From Gemmobacter megaterium (lineage in GTDB: Bacteria; Pseudomonadota; Alphaproteobacteria; Rhodobacterales; Rhodobacteraceae), in the NCBI RefSeq assembly GCF_900156815.1, contig NZ_FTOT01000010.1, positions 1 to 64,000 on the forward strand: 64,000 nt of DNA, written 5' to 3'. A model generated the notes under the pieces. That model had not been told where the DNA came from, did not search any database, and worked only from the letters and a program-made list of their open reading frames with translations. The position numbers were made by a program, and so were the translations under genes. Below, piece by piece: positions 44,204 through 52,514 of this stretch. How positions within the stretch are numbered: the first letter of the stretch is position 1; each line of letters starts with the position of its first letter.

Positions 44204-45237
44204 GCGTCTGTCCTTTGTTGGGTGGGGCGCCAGGTCTGCGCGGCGACACGCAGGAAGTTCTCGCCAAGAATCCCGAGGATGGCCGTTTCGTCATAGCCGT
44301 GGCGGTCCAGCGCCTCGACCAGGTCTGGCAGGGCTTCGGGTTTGACATCGGCCCAGGGCGGACGCGGATAGCCGCGCTGCGCCATCAGGGGGCCGGAGTC
44401 ATAAAGCTTGGTCATGAAGGGCTGGTAGAACACCGTATCCAACCCAAGGCCCACATGCTGCGGCCCGACCAGTTGCGCGATATGGTCGATGTGGCGCATC
44501 ACCGCGCCGACGCCCGAGCTGTTGTCATCGGTCAGGAACGCCCCGATGGAGTTGATGCCGACCACGCCGCCCTTGGCGGCAATGGCGCGGATCTGCTCAT
44601 CGGTCACATTGCGTTCGTGGTTCTTGATCGCGCGGGCGCTGGAATGGCTGGCGATCACCGGCTTGTCCGACAGTTCCACGATATCGAGCGAGGTGCGGAT
44701 ACCGGCATGGCTGACATCCAGCAACATCCCCACGCGGTTCGCCTCGGCGACAAAGGCGCGGCCCAGCAGCGACAGCCCGGCGTTTTCCGGTTCGTGGCAG
44801 CCGTCCCCCAGCGGATTGCGGGTGTTGTAGCACAGGATCATCCAGCGGATGCCCAGCCGGTACCAGGTATCGATCAGCGCCGGATCATAGCCCAGGGGGC
44901 TGGCGCCTTGCAGGTGAAAGCCGATGCCCAGCTTGCCATCGCGTTTGGCGGCGCGGATATCCTCGACCGAGTCCACGATGCGGCACAGGTCGCTGCGGTT
45001 CTCGAAATAGCGGCGCTGCTGCGCGAAATGGCGCAGCGTGGGTTCGGGCCGGTCCCAGTCGGCACCGATGGTCATCGACAGGCAACTGAACCCCGCATTG
45101 TGGTAGCGGGGCAGCATCGAGGGCCCTTCGTCCAGACATTCCGGCGTCCAGCCGACGGCGCTTTCCCACACGAGGGCGCGTTCCAATAGTGAAACAAGCT
45201 GAGGTGCCAAGCCGCGACTCCCTTTGGTATTTGACAC
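44200..45237 (-). CDS. Membrane-dipeptidase (M19) family protein with altered metal ligands
   Basis: This 345-residue protein matches the M19 renal-dipeptidase barrel: MLLDVSHAG and KPVIASHSSARAI carry the two conserved histidines, and HVGLGLDTVFY the conserved acid. The N-terminal His-x-Asp metal pair is not visible (the site reads VWESAVGW) and the bridging Glu is replaced by Gln (FHLQGAS). It may therefore bind metal differently or act on another amide. It is first in the transport operon. A GTG at 45237 or a TTG at 45210 with AAGGGAG upstream is the start. Confidence 0.78.
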   Translation of the reverse strand: MSNTKGSRGLAPQLVSLLERALVWESAVGWTPECLDEGPSMLPRYHNAGFSCLSMTIGADWDRPEPTLRHFAQQRRYFENRSDLCRIVDSVEDIRAAKRDGKLGIGFHLQGASPLGYDPALIDTWYRLGIRWMILCYNTRNPLGDGCHEPENAGLSLLGRAFVAEANRVGMLLDVSHAGIRTSLDIVELSDKPVIASHSSARAIKNHERNVTDEQIRAIAAKGGVVGINSIGAFLTDDNSSGVGAVMRHIDHIAQLVGPQHVGLGLDTVFYQPFMTKLYDSGPLMAQRGYPRPPWADVKPEALPDLVEALDRHGYDETAILGILGENFLRVAAQTWRPTQQRTDA

Positions 45238-45287
45238 AGGATGCCTTGTATCCCTGGCTTGCCCTAGGGGGTGTTTCGGGTATCACT

Positions 45288-45303
45288 GTTCCATGATCGG
45301 AAC
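45288..45303. promoter_or_regulatory. Palindrome GTTCC-N6-GGAAC upstream of the LysR gene
   Basis: A perfect 5-base inverted repeat inside the 78-bp gap between the dipeptidase and the divergent LysR gene; a candidate autoregulatory site. Confidence 0.4.
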
Positions 45304-45315
45304 AAAGGACCCGCC

Positions 45316-46290
45316 GTGCCCGCGCCTCCCGACCCGACGGATCTGATGCTGTTTGCGCTGGTGGTGACTGCCGGCGGCTTTTCCGAGGCGACAAAGCACT
45401 CTGGCATCCCCAAATCCACGCTGTCCCGCCGGATCGGCGCGCTGGAGGCGCGGCTGGGCGAAAAGGTGCTGCAACGCACCACCCGCCGCATCGTGCTGAC
45501 CGAGATGGGCCAGCGGATCCTGGGCGCCGCCGAACAGATCGCACATGAGGCAGAGCGGGTGGCCGAAGTGGCCGAACACCGCCAGTTGACGCCGTCGGGC
45601 CGCCTGCGCGTGTCGGCCCCCGCCGATCTTGCAGGCATCGTTCTGGGCCCGATGCTGGCCGCCTTTGCCACCGCCTGGCCCGAGGTGCAGCTCGATCTGG
45701 ATCTGTCCCCGCGCTATGTCGATGTGATCGCAGAGAGTTTCGATCTGGCAATCCGGGTGGGCGAGGGCGACACATCGCAACAGCTGACGGCACGGCATCT
45801 GACGAACCTCGATCTGGGGATCTATGCCGCGCCCGGCTATCTGGACCGCTGCGGCCAGCCCTCGCGCGCGCAGGATCTGGCAGAGTTTCATCTGCTGGCG
45901 CTGACAAGCGCCGGGGCCGCGCAGCCCTGGGCCCTGGACCGGCAGGGACAGGGGATCACCATCGACATGGCCGGCCGGCGGGTGGGGGCCAATTCCTATG
46001 ACATGCTGCGCCGCCTGGCGCTGATGGGCGCAGGCATTGCCGTATTGCCGGTGTTGTTTGCCCAGGAGCCGGAACACCAGGGCGCGCTGGTGCGGCTGTT
46101 GCCGCACTGGGCGCTGAAGCCGGTGACGGTGCGGGCGGTGTTTCCAAGCCGTCGGCTGATGCCGCAAAAGACCAGGGTGTTCCTGGATGCCCTGCTGCAC
46201 CACCTCCGCCCCGGACGCCCTGCGGATCCGGCCTTGATCGCGGCCTACAGCCTGATGACCGGCGGCCCCCAGCGCAACGGGCTGCTCTAG
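45316..46290 (+). CDS. LysR-family regulator of the dipeptidase/ABC operon
   Basis: The 324-residue protein has an N-terminal helix-turn-helix (FALVVTAGGFSEATKHSGIPKSTLSRRIGALE in pieces) and an effector domain with GRLRVSAPADLAGIVLGPML and FDLAIRVGEG, typical of the CrgA/AaeR-like LysR group. It begins at GTG 45316 with AAAGGA seven bases upstream. It is divergent from the dipeptidase gene and is its likely regulator. Confidence 0.86.
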   Translation: MPAPPDPTDLMLFALVVTAGGFSEATKHSGIPKSTLSRRIGALEARLGEKVLQRTTRRIVLTEMGQRILGAAEQIAHEAERVAEVAEHRQLTPSGRLRVSAPADLAGIVLGPMLAAFATAWPEVQLDLDLSPRYVDVIAESFDLAIRVGEGDTSQQLTARHLTNLDLGIYAAPGYLDRCGQPSRAQDLAEFHLLALTSAGAAQPWALDRQGQGITIDMAGRRVGANSYDMLRRLALMGAGIAVLPVLFAQEPEHQGALVRLLPHWALKPVTVRAVFPSRRLMPQKTRVFLDALLHHLRPGRPADPALIAAYSLMTGGPQRNGLL

Positions 46291-46419
46291 GCAGACGGCC
46301 AGCCGTGGCCGCCACCCACAGGTCATGCCCCTTCGGGCAAGGGTGTCAGGCTGAAACGCGGCCACGACAGCGCGCAGTGCGGCCAGCACGGGCAGACGCG
46401 AATCTGCGAACTGAACACG

Positions 46420-46740
46420 GCACGGCGCATCGCGCCTGGGGCGGAAAACGTCGTGCAGAGGACAGATGGCGGCGTCCAGAATGCGCGATGCAAAGCCCAG
46501 AAGGCGGGCTGCATTCGACATTTGCCACGGCGCGCGCGGCGCGGCGCAGGATGCACAAGGCGCAGGGCGGGACACATCGTGCGGGATGCGCGGTGCGGGC
46601 TGCACCTGACACCCCACATCCGCCAGAAGACGTGCTGCGGGACGCACAAAACGCGGTCCAAAGAGCGCGATGCTCGGGACAGGAAACGCGGGGCGCATGG
46701 CATTGCGCGCGATGCGCACTGCATCTGACAAAAGACGTCA
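46420..46740. repeat. Imperfect interspersed repeats rich in GCGATGC-type units
   Basis: Related units such as GCGCGATGC, GCGGGATGCGCGG, GCAGGATGCACAAGGCGC and GCGGGACGCACAAAACGC recur five or six times in about 320 bases, and TGCACCTGACA near 46601 and TGCATCTGACA near 46710 also match. Translations of both strands are Cys/His/Arg-rich but look like by-products. This is not a regular tandem array or a CRISPR. Confidence 0.4.
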
Positions 46741-46772
46741 AATCGGCCCTCGGGGCAGATTTTCCACATTGA

Positions 46773-46825
46773 GTACAAGCCCTTGGTGCCTTCTCCGCTT
46801 GTGCTGGGAGAAGGCGGTCTTGTAC
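46773..46825. repeat. Nested inverted repeat (REP-like element)
   Basis: Outer arms GTACAAG (46773-46779) and CTTGTAC (46819-46825) enclose inner arms GCCTTCTCC (46788-46796) and GGAGAAGGC (46807-46815). The CTTCTCC...GGAGAAG core recalls intergenic palindromic repeats of many GC-rich genomes. Confidence 0.5.
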
Positions 46826-47040
46826 GAAGCTGGCAAGAAATAGGAACGTATACTTCACATGGGCGGCAGTCGCAGACCGACCGATCAGGGACACCAGCAG
46901 ATCGTCCGGGAACGGGCGAAAGGCGCCGCTGTGTGCGGTCTGGGCATCGCCCGAAGGTCTCCTCCAACACGGTCTTCAACCTGCTGGGCCATGGCCGGTT
47001 CGCCGTTTCGGCCAGTGACAGCCAGACCAGGGAACTGCCG

Positions 47041-47363
47041 GTGAAGGTCACCGAGCGTGACCTTCGCGGCTTCGAGGCTGCATTTTCGCATTGCGGTATC
47101 GCGCACCGCCCGGACGCCCTGCGCCGCTCGATCCTGTCTGCGACGACATTCTGCGTCCAGATGAGGACATGACAAAAGAACTGCAGAGCTTGAGCGCCGC
47201 ATTGAACCGGGTCGGGAACAAGGCCACCCAGGTTGCGCAACGCCTGAACGGGGGCAAAGCTCAAGAGAGAGGCTACCCTACACGACCGACAGCCATTGCG
47301 AGATCCGCGATCTCGCAGCACTCGCCTTCGACATGCCAGCCAGAGACAGCGGGCGCATCACGA
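47041..47363 (+). pseudogene. Decayed mobC-like plasmid mobilisation gene
   Basis: Three frames in turn give pieces of a MobC-type relaxosome protein: VKVTERDLRGFEAAFSHCGI then HRPDALRRSILSA (frame from 47041); DEDMTKELQSLSAALNRVGN and TQVAQRLN (47181 on, next frame); and EIRDLAALAFDM near 47310 in the third frame. The order and spacing are those expected of MobC, whose hallmark is a Leu-rich helix followed by RVGNN-NQIA-RLN. At least two frameshifts make it non-functional. No relaxase gene is visible nearby. Confidence 0.6.
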
Positions 47364-47394
47364 AAACGACGGGCCCCATTTCCGGGGCCCGTCG
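47362..47394 (-). terminator. Rho-independent terminator of VPLPA protein 5
   Basis: On the minus strand CGACGGGCCCC and GGGGCCCGTCG form a perfect 11-bp stem with a 6-base loop followed by TTTTCG. Confidence 0.85.
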
Positions 47395-47421
47395 CGTGTT
47401 CCGGCGATGCGATGGGCCGGA

Positions 47422-48054
47422 TCAGGCCGCGGGCTGGCTTGCCTTGCGGCGGCGCAGGACGGCCAGGCCGCCCAGGGCGCCCAGCAGCAGCACGCCGCCG
47501 GCTGGCAGCGGAACCGCCGACACCTGCACCGAGATCGAGGACAGGTCGAAGTTGTTCGACCAGGGCGCGAATTCACCGAACCAGACGCCGACGGCATCCG
47601 CGGCCAGCGCCGTGGTCAGCGCCGTGCCGGTCAGCTGATAGGTCACCGAACCGCTGCCGACCAGCGTTCCCAGCGAGATGCGCGTGGCCGACGAGGTATC
47701 GAGATTGCCGCCGCCGGTCAGCGCGCCTGCGGTAAAGGTCTGCCACTGCTCGGACAGGAAGAAACCGTTGCCTGCATTGGCGTAGTTCACCGTCACGCTG
47801 ATGGCGTTGATCTGGTTGCCGATGCTGGCCAGCGAGAACTGCTGGTAAAACGGCGTGCCGGATCCGTCGTTCAGGCGGGCATAGTTGCTGCCATAGGTGA
47901 CGCGCGGGGCCGCCCCTTGGGTTGCGGTACCGGCTGCGCCGAAATCCGTGCCGTAGTTCTGGGTGAATGTCACCGTGGCGGCATCGGCCGCAGCTCCAAG
48001 GCCGATGACAGCGGAAAGGGCAATGGCGGGGAGGGAAAGATATTGCTGGATCAT
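47422..48054 (-). CDS. VPLPA-CTERM secreted protein (5)
   Basis: This 210-residue protein has a signal peptide (about 1-26, ADAA), a beta-rich mature domain with VTFTQNYGTDFG and ISVTVNYANAGNGFFLSEQW, and the C-terminal VPLPAGGVLLLGALGGL plus RRRK tail. It lies 25 kb from xrtD but should be one of its substrates. The ATG at 48054 gives a standard signal peptide; AGGAG is 14 bases upstream, and an ATG at 48087 would lengthen the N terminus by 11 residues. A motif-like site lies 58 bases upstream. Confidence 0.85.
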   Translation of the reverse strand: MIQQYLSLPAIALSAVIGLGAAADAATVTFTQNYGTDFGAAGTATQGAAPRVTYGSNYARLNDGSGTPFYQQFSLASIGNQINAISVTVNYANAGNGFFLSEQWQTFTAGALTGGGNLDTSSATRISLGTLVGSGSVTYQLTGTALTTALAADAVGVWFGEFAPWSNNFDLSSISVQVSAVPLPAGGVLLLGALGGLAVLRRRKASQPAA

Positions 48055-48495
48055 GGGAAGGTTCAAGGCTCCTGTCGTGAACATCATGGCCGGACGCCAC
48101 TTGGCGCGACGCGCCTTTTTTAGGCCACATTTTCGCCATGGTCCAAGAAAAACCCCCGAAAAGATCAAATTTCCGTGCCTGCGACCGGCATTGCGATGCA
48201 GATCCTCCGCGATCCGGGACCGGGGCAAAGATTGTCGATACCTCCTCAACAATCATGCGAGCCCCGGAAATCCGGGGCGCCTGGGCATGTGCCAGCCTCG
48301 TGCCGGGTGATTCCCGTTCTGGTGGCCTGCCGCAACCTTTGAGGGCAAGGGCCGGCTGGTATCGGGTCGATCCCCGAGCGGAGGGCCGCGCACAGGGGCG
48401 CCGGCGCATCGCCCCGGCCCCCGCTTTCACATTGCCCGGACACAGGCGATGCGTGTAGGTCAGGGAAACCGACCCCTGGCCAAAGCGAGACCTCC
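48055..48495. promoter_or_regulatory. Divergent 441-bp region before the nonulosonate cluster
   Basis: No gene was recognised. A site at 48113-48126 (minus strand GGCCTAAAAAAGGC) matches the VPLPA-gene motif in 12 of 14 positions and is preceded by TGT, but stands only 58 bases from the start codon. Confidence 0.4.
48113..48126 (-). promoter_or_regulatory. Weak copy 4 of the VPLPA-gene upstream motif
   Basis: Minus-strand GGCCTAAAAAAGGC matches GGYAARAWWAWGGC at 12 of 14 positions and has the preceding TGT. It lies 58 bases before the ATG at 48054. Confidence 0.4.
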
Positions 48496-49536
48496 GTGCA
48501 GACTTCCATCACGATTGCCGGTCGCAAGATCGGGCCTGATCACCCCCCGCTGGTCATTGCCGAAATCGGCATCAACCATGGCGGCGATCTGGCTGTCGCC
48601 AAGGACATGGTGCGGCTTGCCGCCCTGTCGGGCTGCGAAATGGTCAAGCACCAGACCCATATCCTGGACGACGAGATGACCGACGAGGCTAAGGCGATCT
48701 TTCCGCCCAATGCCGATGTCTCGATCTGGGATGTGATGGCCGCCTGCGCGCTGAGCCTGGACGAGGAAGCCGAGCTGAAGCGCTATACCGAAAGCCTGGG
48801 GATGATCTGGATCTCCACCCCGTTTTCCCGCGCGGCCGCCGATTATCTGGAAACCCTCGACGTGCCCGCCTACAAAATCGGGTCGGGAGAGGCCGACAAC
48901 CTGCCGCTGATCCGCCATATCGCGCGCAAGGGAAAACCCGTGATCCTGTCCACGGGCATGCAGACCATCGAAACGATCCGCGCCTCTGTGCACATTCTGG
49001 ACGCGGCAGGCGTGCCCTATGCGCTGCTGGAATGCACCAACCTCTATCCCAGCCCGCCGGAGATTGTGTCCCTGCGCGGCGTGACCGATCTGAAGGCGGC
49101 CTTCCCGAACGCCGTCGTCGGCTTTTCCGACCATTCCATCGGGCCGGAAATGGCACTGGCCTCGGTCGCGCTGGGGGCATGTATCCTGGAGCGGCATTAT
49201 ACCGACACCCGCTATCGCAAGGGGCCCGACATCATCAATTCGATGGACCCGGCCGAGTTGCGCCACCTGATCGACCGCAGCCGCGAGATCTGGATTGCCG
49301 CCAACAACCCCAAGCAACGGACCGCCCCCGAAGAAGATGTCTACCGTTTCGCCCGCGGCTCGGTGGTGGCCGATGCCGATCTGCCCGCAGGCCATGTGAT
49401 CCGCGAACAGGACATCTGGGCCCGCCGCCCCGGATCGGGGGAAATCCCGGCCTATGACTTCGACAAGCTGCTGGGCAAACGCCTGACCCGCGCCGTCACC
49501 CGCAACACCCAGTTGAAATGGAGCGATCTGGCGTGA
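48496..49536 (+). CDS. neuB: N-acetylneuraminate synthase family protein (NeuB-like)
   Basis: The 346-residue protein is a full NeuB-family enzyme: VIAEIGINHGGD at the start, TPFSRAAADYLETLDVPAYKIGSGE in the barrel, LSTGMQT, GFSDHSIG, ILERHYTDTRYRKGPD, and a C-terminal SAF domain (ARGSVVADADLPAGHVI). It condenses phosphoenolpyruvate with a 6-carbon N-acyl sugar to give a nonulosonic acid such as Neu5Ac or legionaminic acid. It starts at a GTG. Its stop overlaps the next start (GTGA), so expression is coupled to the RgpF-like gene. Confidence 0.9.
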   Translation: MQTSITIAGRKIGPDHPPLVIAEIGINHGGDLAVAKDMVRLAALSGCEMVKHQTHILDDEMTDEAKAIFPPNADVSIWDVMAACALSLDEEAELKRYTESLGMIWISTPFSRAAADYLETLDVPAYKIGSGEADNLPLIRHIARKGKPVILSTGMQTIETIRASVHILDAAGVPYALLECTNLYPSPPEIVSLRGVTDLKAAFPNAVVGFSDHSIGPEMALASVALGACILERHYTDTRYRKGPDIINSMDPAELRHLIDRSREIWIAANNPKQRTAPEEDVYRFARGSVVADADLPAGHVIREQDIWARRPGSGEIPAYDFDKLLGKRLTRAVTRNTQLKWSDLA

Positions 49537-50612
49537 TCCCCGGCTGGAAGGTCCGGCGCGAACTGGCCCGGCTGGGCCAGCAGATGCGCGCGATCCCCGA
49601 GGCGGTCTGGGAACCCCTGGCCAATGCCCGCTACGACCGCCGGTTCCCCGACCAGCTGACGATCCATGCCGGGCAGGCGGCGCTGACAGGCGATATCGCG
49701 CTGGTGCTGATCTATCCGCAACCCCGGCTGCCCGAGAGCACGGTGGCCCTGTGCCACAGCCTGGTTGCGGCAGGCTTTGCCCCGCTGGTGGTGTCGAACG
49801 CGCCGCTGGATGCCGCGATGGTCGCCCGGCTGGCGCCCCATGTCTGGCTGCTGGTGCAGCGCCCCAATCTGGGCCATGATTTCGGCGGCTACCGCGACGG
49901 CATCCGCCTGCTGTGGCACCGGGGCGTCACCCCGGACCGGCTGCTGATCCTGAACGACAGTGTCTGGCTGCTGGACAATGACGCCGGGGCGCTGGTGGCG
50001 CGGTTGCAGGCGGCGGGGGGCGATGTGGCGGGCAGCATCCTGCGCGACCGCGGGGGCGAGCGGTTTCTGGAATCCTACTGCTATCTGATGCAGGCCAGCG
50101 CGGTGCGGCATCCGGCCTTCCGGTCCTTCTGGCAAGGGCTGCGGCTGACCTCGAACAAATACAAGGTGATCCGCCGGGGCGAACGTGGCCACAGCGCCGC
50201 GCTGATCGCGGGCGGCTTGCGGCTGGTGCCCGCCTTTGACACGGCAGGGTTTCGCGCCGATCTGGACCGCGCCGGGGACGACCGGCTGGCGCAGGTGTTG
50301 CGCTTTGCCGCCTGGCCCGGCCCCGAGGGGGGGGCGGCGGCGCGGGATCTGCTGGCGCGGTGCGAAACGCCCGGCTGGCGCGCGGACGCGCTGGCGCTGG
50401 TCGACCGCGCACTGGCCCAGGGACAGTTCTACAGCCTTTTCCCCGTCGCCTCCTGCGGGCTGTCGGGCTATCCTTTCCTGAAGCGATCCGGCGACCGGGT
50501 GGCAAGGATCTGGCGACAGGCCTTTCTGGCCGCCGTACGGGCCGGGCAGATCCCGGCCCCCGATCCTGTCATCCTGGCCGAACTGGACGCGCGGGTTGCA
50601 ACAGAGGCCTGA
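49533..50612 (+). CDS. RgpF-like (rhamnan synthesis F family) protein
   Basis: This 359-residue protein has the family core VQRPNLGHDFGGYRDGIRLL then RLLILNDSVWLLDND (about 105-155) and a LESYCYLMQASAVRHPAF segment. RgpF proteins take part in rhamnan side-chain synthesis and are thought to be glycosyltransferases; here the glycan is unknown. GTG 49533 with GGAG nine bases before was chosen; an ATG at 49518 would overlap neuB more deeply and has no ribosome site. Confidence 0.78.
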   Translation: MIPGWKVRRELARLGQQMRAIPEAVWEPLANARYDRRFPDQLTIHAGQAALTGDIALVLIYPQPRLPESTVALCHSLVAAGFAPLVVSNAPLDAAMVARLAPHVWLLVQRPNLGHDFGGYRDGIRLLWHRGVTPDRLLILNDSVWLLDNDAGALVARLQAAGGDVAGSILRDRGGERFLESYCYLMQASAVRHPAFRSFWQGLRLTSNKYKVIRRGERGHSAALIAGGLRLVPAFDTAGFRADLDRAGDDRLAQVLRFAAWPGPEGGAAARDLLARCETPGWRADALALVDRALAQGQFYSLFPVASCGLSGYPFLKRSGDRVARIWRQAFLAAVRAGQIPAPDPVILAELDARVATEA

Positions 50613-50669
50613 GATGCCGGACATGACACAAGACGCCGCCCACCGGGCACCCGGCCATCGGTGCCAGGC

Positions 50670-51386
50670 ATGAAGCAGACCGCCAGCCTGAGCTTTCCCT
50701 TCCGGCGGTTCTGGAAGACGCTGCACTTTCACGGTCTGCAGGTGCCGGTGCAGGGGGCCCATGTCAGCAAGCCGGTGTGGAAACACATCTGGCGCGGCGA
50801 TTACGAATGGCCCGAACTGCGCGCCCTGTCGGCCCTGATGCGCCCCGAAGACCGGGTGCTGGAACTGGGGCTGGGCATGGGGCTGGTCTCGGGCGTGATG
50901 GCCAGGCGCCATCCTGGTGCCCGCTTTACCAGCTACGAGGCCAACCCGGCCTTGCCCGAAGCAATCGCCCGGCTGCACCGCACCAACGGGATCACCAATG
51001 TCGAGGTGCGCTCGGCGGTGGTCGCTCCGCTGGACCAGGGCGCCACGCGCAGCTTTCGCCTGCACCGGCATTTCACCGAAAGCTCGCTGGTGGCGGGCGC
51101 CGCCGATCTGGAGGCGGTGGAGGTGCCGGTCCATGACCCCGCCGCCGTCTTTGCCGAGGTGCGCCCCGACCTGCTGGTCTGCGACATCGAAGGCGCAGAG
51201 GAAGAACTGATCCCGGTGCTGCCCCTGGCGGGGCTGCGCGCCGCCGTGATCGAACTGCACCCCCATATCGTCAGCCGGGCCGGAATGGCGCGGATCTTCG
51301 GCGCCTTTCTGGGGGCCGGGCTGGTGCCGGTGGTGGAGCAGTCCTTTGAAACCGTGGTCGCCTTTGAACGGGTCGATGCGTCATGA
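50670..51386 (+). CDS. FkbM-family methyltransferase
   Basis: The 238-residue protein has an SAM-binding loop VLELGLGMGLVSGVMA near residue 68, FTSYEANPALP after it, and LLVCDIEGAEEEL near residue 170, the FkbM landmarks. It should methylate a hydroxyl of a sugar in the cluster product. The ATG at 50670 was chosen; a GTG at 50661 is equally possible as neither has a strong ribosome site. Its stop overlaps the next start (ATGA). Confidence 0.83.
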   Translation: MKQTASLSFPFRRFWKTLHFHGLQVPVQGAHVSKPVWKHIWRGDYEWPELRALSALMRPEDRVLELGLGMGLVSGVMARRHPGARFTSYEANPALPEAIARLHRTNGITNVEVRSAVVAPLDQGATRSFRLHRHFTESSLVAGAADLEAVEVPVHDPAAVFAEVRPDLLVCDIEGAEEELIPVLPLAGLRAAVIELHPHIVSRAGMARIFGAFLGAGLVPVVEQSFETVVAFERVDAS

Positions 51387-52504
51387 CCCGACAATTGCTG
51401 TTTCTTACAGGCACCCGTGCCGATTTCGGCAAGCTGGAGCCGCTGGCAGCGGCGGCCCGCGAGGCCGGGCATGGCGTGACCTTTTTTGTCACCGGGATGC
51501 ACATGATGGCCCGCTATGGCCTGACCGTGAACGAGGTGCGCCGGATGCCGGGCACGCAGACGCATGAATTTCTCAACCAGCGCATGGGCGACAGCCAGGA
51601 CATCGTGCTGGCGAAAACCGTGACCGGCCTGTCGGATTACCTGGCCGAGAATCGCCCCGACCTGCTGGTCATCCATGGCGACCGGATCGAGGCGCTGGCC
51701 GGGTCGCTGGTGGCGGCGACGAATTACATCCGCTCGGCCCATATCGAGGGCGGCGAGGTCTCGGGCACCATCGACGAGGTGTTCCGCCACTGCAACACCA
51801 AGCTGTGCACGCATCATTTCGTGTCGTCGGACAAGGCGAAACGGCGGGTGATGGCCTTGGGGGAACCCGAAAGCTCGATCCATGTCATCGGCTCGCCGGA
51901 ACTGGATTTCCACGCCGGCCCGTCAGGCGTGACACTGGATCAGGTGCGCGCGCGCTATGGCATTCCCTTTGCCGATTACGGCATCGTCACCTTTCACCCG
52001 GTCACCTCGGAACAGGCCAGCATGGGCGCCCAGGCTGCGGCGCTGTTCGGCGCGCTGGAGGCGTCGGGGCGCAGCTTCGTGGTGATCGCGCCGAACAACG
52101 ATCCGGGGTCCGAGGGGATCTTTGCCGTGATCGACGCCCTGCCCAAGGACAGGTTCCGCGTGCTGCCCTCGATGCGGTTCGCGCATTTTTCCGAACTGAT
52201 GAAACATGCGGCCTGTCTTGTGGGCAATTCCAGCGCCGGGGTGCGCGAGGCGCCGTTCCTGGGGCTGGCCTCGCTGGACATCGGCACGCGGCAGACCAAC
52301 CGGGCGCAGGCCGCATCGGTCAGCGCCTGCGCGGCCGGGGATGCTGCGGCGATCGCGCGGTTTCTGGCCACCGAATGGGGCCACCGCCACCCGCCGCACA
52401 AGGGCTTTGGCGAAGGGCGGGCCGCCGACCGCTTTGCCGCCGTTCTGGCCGATCCGGAATTCTGGGGGCGGGGGCTGCAAAAGGCCTTTCAGGACATTGG
52501 CTAG
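51383..52504 (+). CDS. neuC: UDP-N-acetylglucosamine 2-epimerase, hydrolysing (NeuC-like)
   Basis: This 373-residue protein shows LLFLTGTRADFGKLEPL, LLVIHGDRIEALAGSLVA, AHIEGGEVSGTIDEVFRHC, and CLVGNSSAGVREAPFLG, the NeuC/LegG pattern. It makes N-acylmannosamine (or a 6-deoxy relative) from a UDP-sugar, the substrate of the NeuB enzyme. The dinucleotide and catalytic residues appear intact. It joins its neighbours in a six-gene operon (neuB to the second GT30). Confidence 0.9.
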   Translation: MTRQLLFLTGTRADFGKLEPLAAAAREAGHGVTFFVTGMHMMARYGLTVNEVRRMPGTQTHEFLNQRMGDSQDIVLAKTVTGLSDYLAENRPDLLVIHGDRIEALAGSLVAATNYIRSAHIEGGEVSGTIDEVFRHCNTKLCTHHFVSSDKAKRRVMALGEPESSIHVIGSPELDFHAGPSGVTLDQVRARYGIPFADYGIVTFHPVTSEQASMGAQAAALFGALEASGRSFVVIAPNNDPGSEGIFAVIDALPKDRFRVLPSMRFAHFSELMKHAACLVGNSSAGVREAPFLGLASLDIGTRQTNRAQAASVSACAAGDAAAIARFLATEWGHRHPPHKGFGEGRAADRFAAVLADPEFWGRGLQKAFQDIG

Positions 52505-52514
52505 CGCCGCACCC

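Noticed and set aside
46420-46740. Possible CRISPR array
   Set aside because: The units are imperfect and unevenly spaced, there are no constant-length spacers and no cas genes.
46453-46894. Cys/His/Arg-rich open frames on both strands
   Set aside because: Both strands give similar biased peptides because the underlying DNA is repetitive; no ribosome site or family pattern.
48138-48458. Short open frames before neuB
   Set aside because: No ribosome site, no motif and no coding-type composition; treated as control region.
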